Assembly: GCF_001870465.1 (NCBI RefSeq)
Contig: NZ_MDGK01000017.1
Span: 434,001-498,000, forward strand
Direction of reading: 5' to 3'
Origin: Pseudomonas extremorientalis
GTDB lineage: Bacteria > Pseudomonadota > Gammaproteobacteria > Pseudomonadales > Pseudomonadaceae
Length of the DNA: 64,000 nt
The translations under genes were made by a program, and so were the position numbers. Each line of letters opens with the position of its first letter. Position 1 is the first letter of the stretch. This document shows positions 62,151 through 64,000 of the stretch, one piece after another. Under the pieces are notes generated by a model. It was not told the origin of the DNA. It worked only from the letters and a program-made list of their open reading frames with translations, and ran no database searches.

Positions 62151-63110
62151 ATGGAAACCCCACTTTCCAATTCTGGAAACCTGCCACCCAAACCCGGCAC
62201 AAGACCGCCCCTGCAGTTGAGCGGGCTGGACTTCAAATTGCTGCGCGTGTTCATGGCCGTGGTCGAAGCCGGCGGCTTCAGCGCCGCGCAAAACGAGCTG
62301 AACGTGGGCCTGGCGGCGATCAGCAAACAGATCTCCGACCTTGAGATTCGCATCGGCATGCGCCTGTGCACCCGGGGTCGCGAAGGGTTTGGGCTGACCG
62401 AAGAAGGCAAGTTGGTGTATCAGGCGTCCATCGAGTTATTTACCTCGGTGGACAGTTTTCGCGACAAGCTTAGTTCGGCGCAGAACGAGCTTATTGGTGA
62501 CCTTAGTGTGGGGGTTATTGATAACACGGCGTCCGACGTTAATTCCCCGCTCATTGCCGCGTTGGGGAAATTACATAGCGAATCGCCAAAGATTAGATTG
62601 CGCCTGCATGCCTCACAATTGGACGAAGTTGAACGCGGCGTGGTGGAAGGGCGCTTGATCGTCGGCATCGTGCCGGTGTACCAGCGCCGTGAAGAATTCG
62701 ACTATTTCCCGCTGTATGAGGAAAAGGCCCACGCTTACTGTGCCGTAGGACACCCACTCTTCGACGCAAACGACCTCACGCCCGATGTCTTGCGCCAATA
62801 CGAAGTGGTGAACCATCGGTATGCGATCCACCGCGACAAGGCCAACTTCGTCAACTATGACAGCCAGTCCGCGTCGGCCTCACAAGTCGAAGCCGTCGCG
62901 ATCCTGATCCTTACTGGCCGTTTCCTCGGCTTCTTGCCCGAACACTACGCCACGCCCTTGGTAAGAGAAGGGCGCCTACGGGCATTGTGCCCGGAGCAAG
63001 TGCACTTGAGCACCGCCTTCAACCTGATCCTGCGCCACAACGCCCCGCGCAGCCCGATGGTAAAAGCCTTTGCGACGGCGTTGGGCGTGGACCTCAAAGC
63101 CACGGCATAG
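62151..63110 (+). CDS. LysR family regulator
   Basis: The 319-aa product has a LysR helix-turn-helix (FKLLRVFMAVVEAGGFSAAQNELNVGLAAISKQISDLEIRIGMRLCTRGREGFGLT) and effector domain. It is divergent from the argH-like gene across 193 bp, and so is the likely regulator of that enzyme and its ABC transporter. The start is the ATG at 62151; a TTG 18 bp earlier is possible. A GAGGT is the nearest site. Confidence 0.88.
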   Translation: METPLSNSGNLPPKPGTRPPLQLSGLDFKLLRVFMAVVEAGGFSAAQNELNVGLAAISKQISDLEIRIGMRLCTRGREGFGLTEEGKLVYQASIELFTSVDSFRDKLSSAQNELIGDLSVGVIDNTASDVNSPLIAALGKLHSESPKIRLRLHASQLDEVERGVVEGRLIVGIVPVYQRREEFDYFPLYEEKAHAYCAVGHPLFDANDLTPDVLRQYEVVNHRYAIHRDKANFVNYDSQSASASQVEAVAILILTGRFLGFLPEHYATPLVREGRLRALCPEQVHLSTAFNLILRHNAPRSPMVKAFATALGVDLKATA

Positions 63111-63150
63111 ACCTCCTGCCAAACACCGATCTGGGCTCGGCGAAGATCAA

Positions 63151-63187
63151 ATGTGGGAGCTGTCGAGCTTCAGCGAGGCTGCGAAGG
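63151..63187. repeat. Degenerate REP-like sequence
   Basis: AAATGTGGGAGCTGTCGAGC with GAGGCTGCGAAGGG resembles the second common Pseudomonas REP arm type. It lies between the LysR gene and the small gene at 63299. Confidence 0.5.
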
Positions 63188-63298
63188 GATCGAATCGGTT
63201 TCCCTGGCGAACCTGCCATTCGCATCGATACATTTTCCGCCTAGGCAACAAACAAGCTGGCTTGTATTGTCTTCAGCCAACCCAAAGGAGGGATGCTC

Positions 63299-63502
63299 AT
63301 GACTCAAACAAAAAACAGCCCCCCAGCGGAAAGCACCTGGGACAGCTATTTTCTCCATGGCGAATCAGTGTCTGACGACTTTATGTCTGAGGATGATCGA
63401 TTGGAGGTTCTGAAGTTGAATCAGATTGTTCAGGAGCGACTCGACGTCAGCGAAACACCCATTGGTGTGTCCCTCGAAGAACGAGATTTCGGGGCAACGT
63501 AA
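63299..63502 (+). CDS. Small hypothetical protein, 67 aa
   Basis: The product starts MTQTKNSPPAESTWDSYFLHG and is acidic in the middle (DDFMSEDDRLEVLKLNQIVQERLD). I chose the ATG at 63299 because AAAGGAGG sits 8 bp upstream; the ATG at 63293 is too close to it. There is no known domain. The length and acidic nature recall antitoxins or small regulators, but no toxin gene is adjacent. Function unknown. Confidence 0.65.
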   Translation: MTQTKNSPPAESTWDSYFLHGESVSDDFMSEDDRLEVLKLNQIVQERLDVSETPIGVSLEERDFGAT

Positions 63503-63542
63503 TTCAATCTTTCAACCCCTAGCACCCCTTGCTAGTGCGCGA

Positions 63543-64000
63543 CTACCGCAGCTGCTTGCGCTTCTTCTTCGCATGAAAATGCCGAAAATGCGCATCCTGC
63601 GCCGCCGCCAGCAACTCCCGATCCCCACGCGTATCGCCCCAGGCCCGCAGCCGATACTCGCCCAAATCCCCGTACACCGCCTCAAGCCGCAACACCTTGT
63701 TCTCACACCGGCAGTTATTCCCGGTGAGCTTGCCAGTCAACACCCCGTCGACCACCTCAAGCTCCGTGCCGATCAACTTGATCCCCAGCCGATTGGCAAA
63801 CGGCTGCAACACCAATGCCGGCGACGCCGAACACAGCGTGACCTCCGCCCCGGAGCCCAACTCCTGCTCCACCGATAACACCCCTGTCGGCCGCATCAGC
63901 CGCGCCCAGGTCTTCTGGCAATACTCCTCGGCTTTCTGTTGCACCCATGCCTTCTCCACCCCGGTCATAAAGGTGCGGATCAACTGTGCCTTCAACTCAT
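63543..64000 (-). CDS. HAD-superfamily phosphatase, partial
   Basis: The gene enters from the right edge; its 5' end is outside the window. The visible 150 or so residues contain the HAD-IB features EVTLCSASPALVLQPFANRLG and GDTRGDRELLAAA (the motif with the metal-binding GDxxxD). The DxDGT motif should lie just outside the window. Family HAD-IB members include phosphoserine phosphatase-like enzymes; the substrate is unknown. The TTG at 63995 is only an internal codon, as GAG precedes it in frame. Confidence 0.85.
   Translation of the reverse strand, partial: ELKAQLIRTFMTGVEKAWVQQKAEEYCQKTWARLMRPTGVLSVEQELGSGAEVTLCSASPALVLQPFANRLGIKLIGTELEVVDGVLTGKLTGNNCRCENKVLRLEAVYGDLGEYRLRAWGDTRGDRELLAAAQDAHFRHFHAKKKRKQLR

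Overview
The window looks like chromosomal DNA of a fluorescent pseudomonad (Pseudomonas fluorescens group). The evidence is the high GC content, gene families typical of the genus (six LysR regulators, three chemotaxis transducers, a FecI/FecR/FecA-type set, a gnt locus, PACE efflux) and several paired REP palindromes of the GTGGGAGGGGGCTTGCCCCC type. I see no rRNA or tRNA genes, insertion sequences, phage modules or CRISPR arrays. All functions below are read from the sequence and from knowledge of the families; no database search was run.

Layout. 1-4.2 kb: small housekeeping and stress genes (CsbD, YihY, peptide deformylase, a periplasmic methyltransferase-like protein, GNAT, a tiny lysine-rich protein). 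4.2-14.7 kb: a rightward accessory cluster. It holds a fatty acid desaturase and a cytoplasmic PhnD-like protein, an ECF sigma/anti-sigma pair, a TonB-dependent transducer with an STN domain, two orphan periplasmic binding proteins, an ornithine-cyclodeaminase-family protein and a histidine-ammonia-lyase-like protein whose MIO cofactor motif is broken. A 16-bp identical sequence lies upstream of both the TonB receptor and the desaturase, which suggests one ECF regulon. 14.7-21.8 kb: GSTs, a LysR, a BdlA-like PAS-PAS-MCP, an MFS transporter, and two small unknown genes that share a lux-box-like palindrome at the same distance from their starts.

21.9-25.2 kb: the gluconate locus gntR/gntK/gntT with three matching operators. 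25.3-31.3 kb: alaC, GyrI-like, GNAT, NTF2-like, a DGPF/YCII protein with an ECF42-type sigma factor, and LysR/PACE efflux. 31.3-36.8 kb: SDR, two LysRs and the 5-oxoprolinase operon pxpABC. 36.9-45.4 kb: phosphate and zinc transport, a transducer, PepSY, a sterol-desaturase-like protein, glpQ coupled to an AraC gene, and a small gene with a structured leader.

45.5-52.5 kb: a glutamine-amidotransferase-like protein with a substituted catalytic His and a divergent LysR, DUF1003, a second BdlA-like transducer, a MASE2-GGDEF cyclase, and TetR/metallo-hydrolase with two operators. 52.5-56.6 kb: a visibly AT-richer accessory patch with a core-less amidase-like protein next to an intact amidase, an Xre regulator and a CoiA-like zinc-finger protein. 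56.6-64 kb: MFS, an amino-acid ABC transporter with an argininosuccinate-lyase-like enzyme and a divergent LysR, a small unknown gene, and a HAD phosphatase cut by the window end.

The best candidates for something undescribed are the ECF/TonB cluster with its degenerate lyase, the pair of lux-box-controlled small genes, and the amidase/pseudo-amidase pair.
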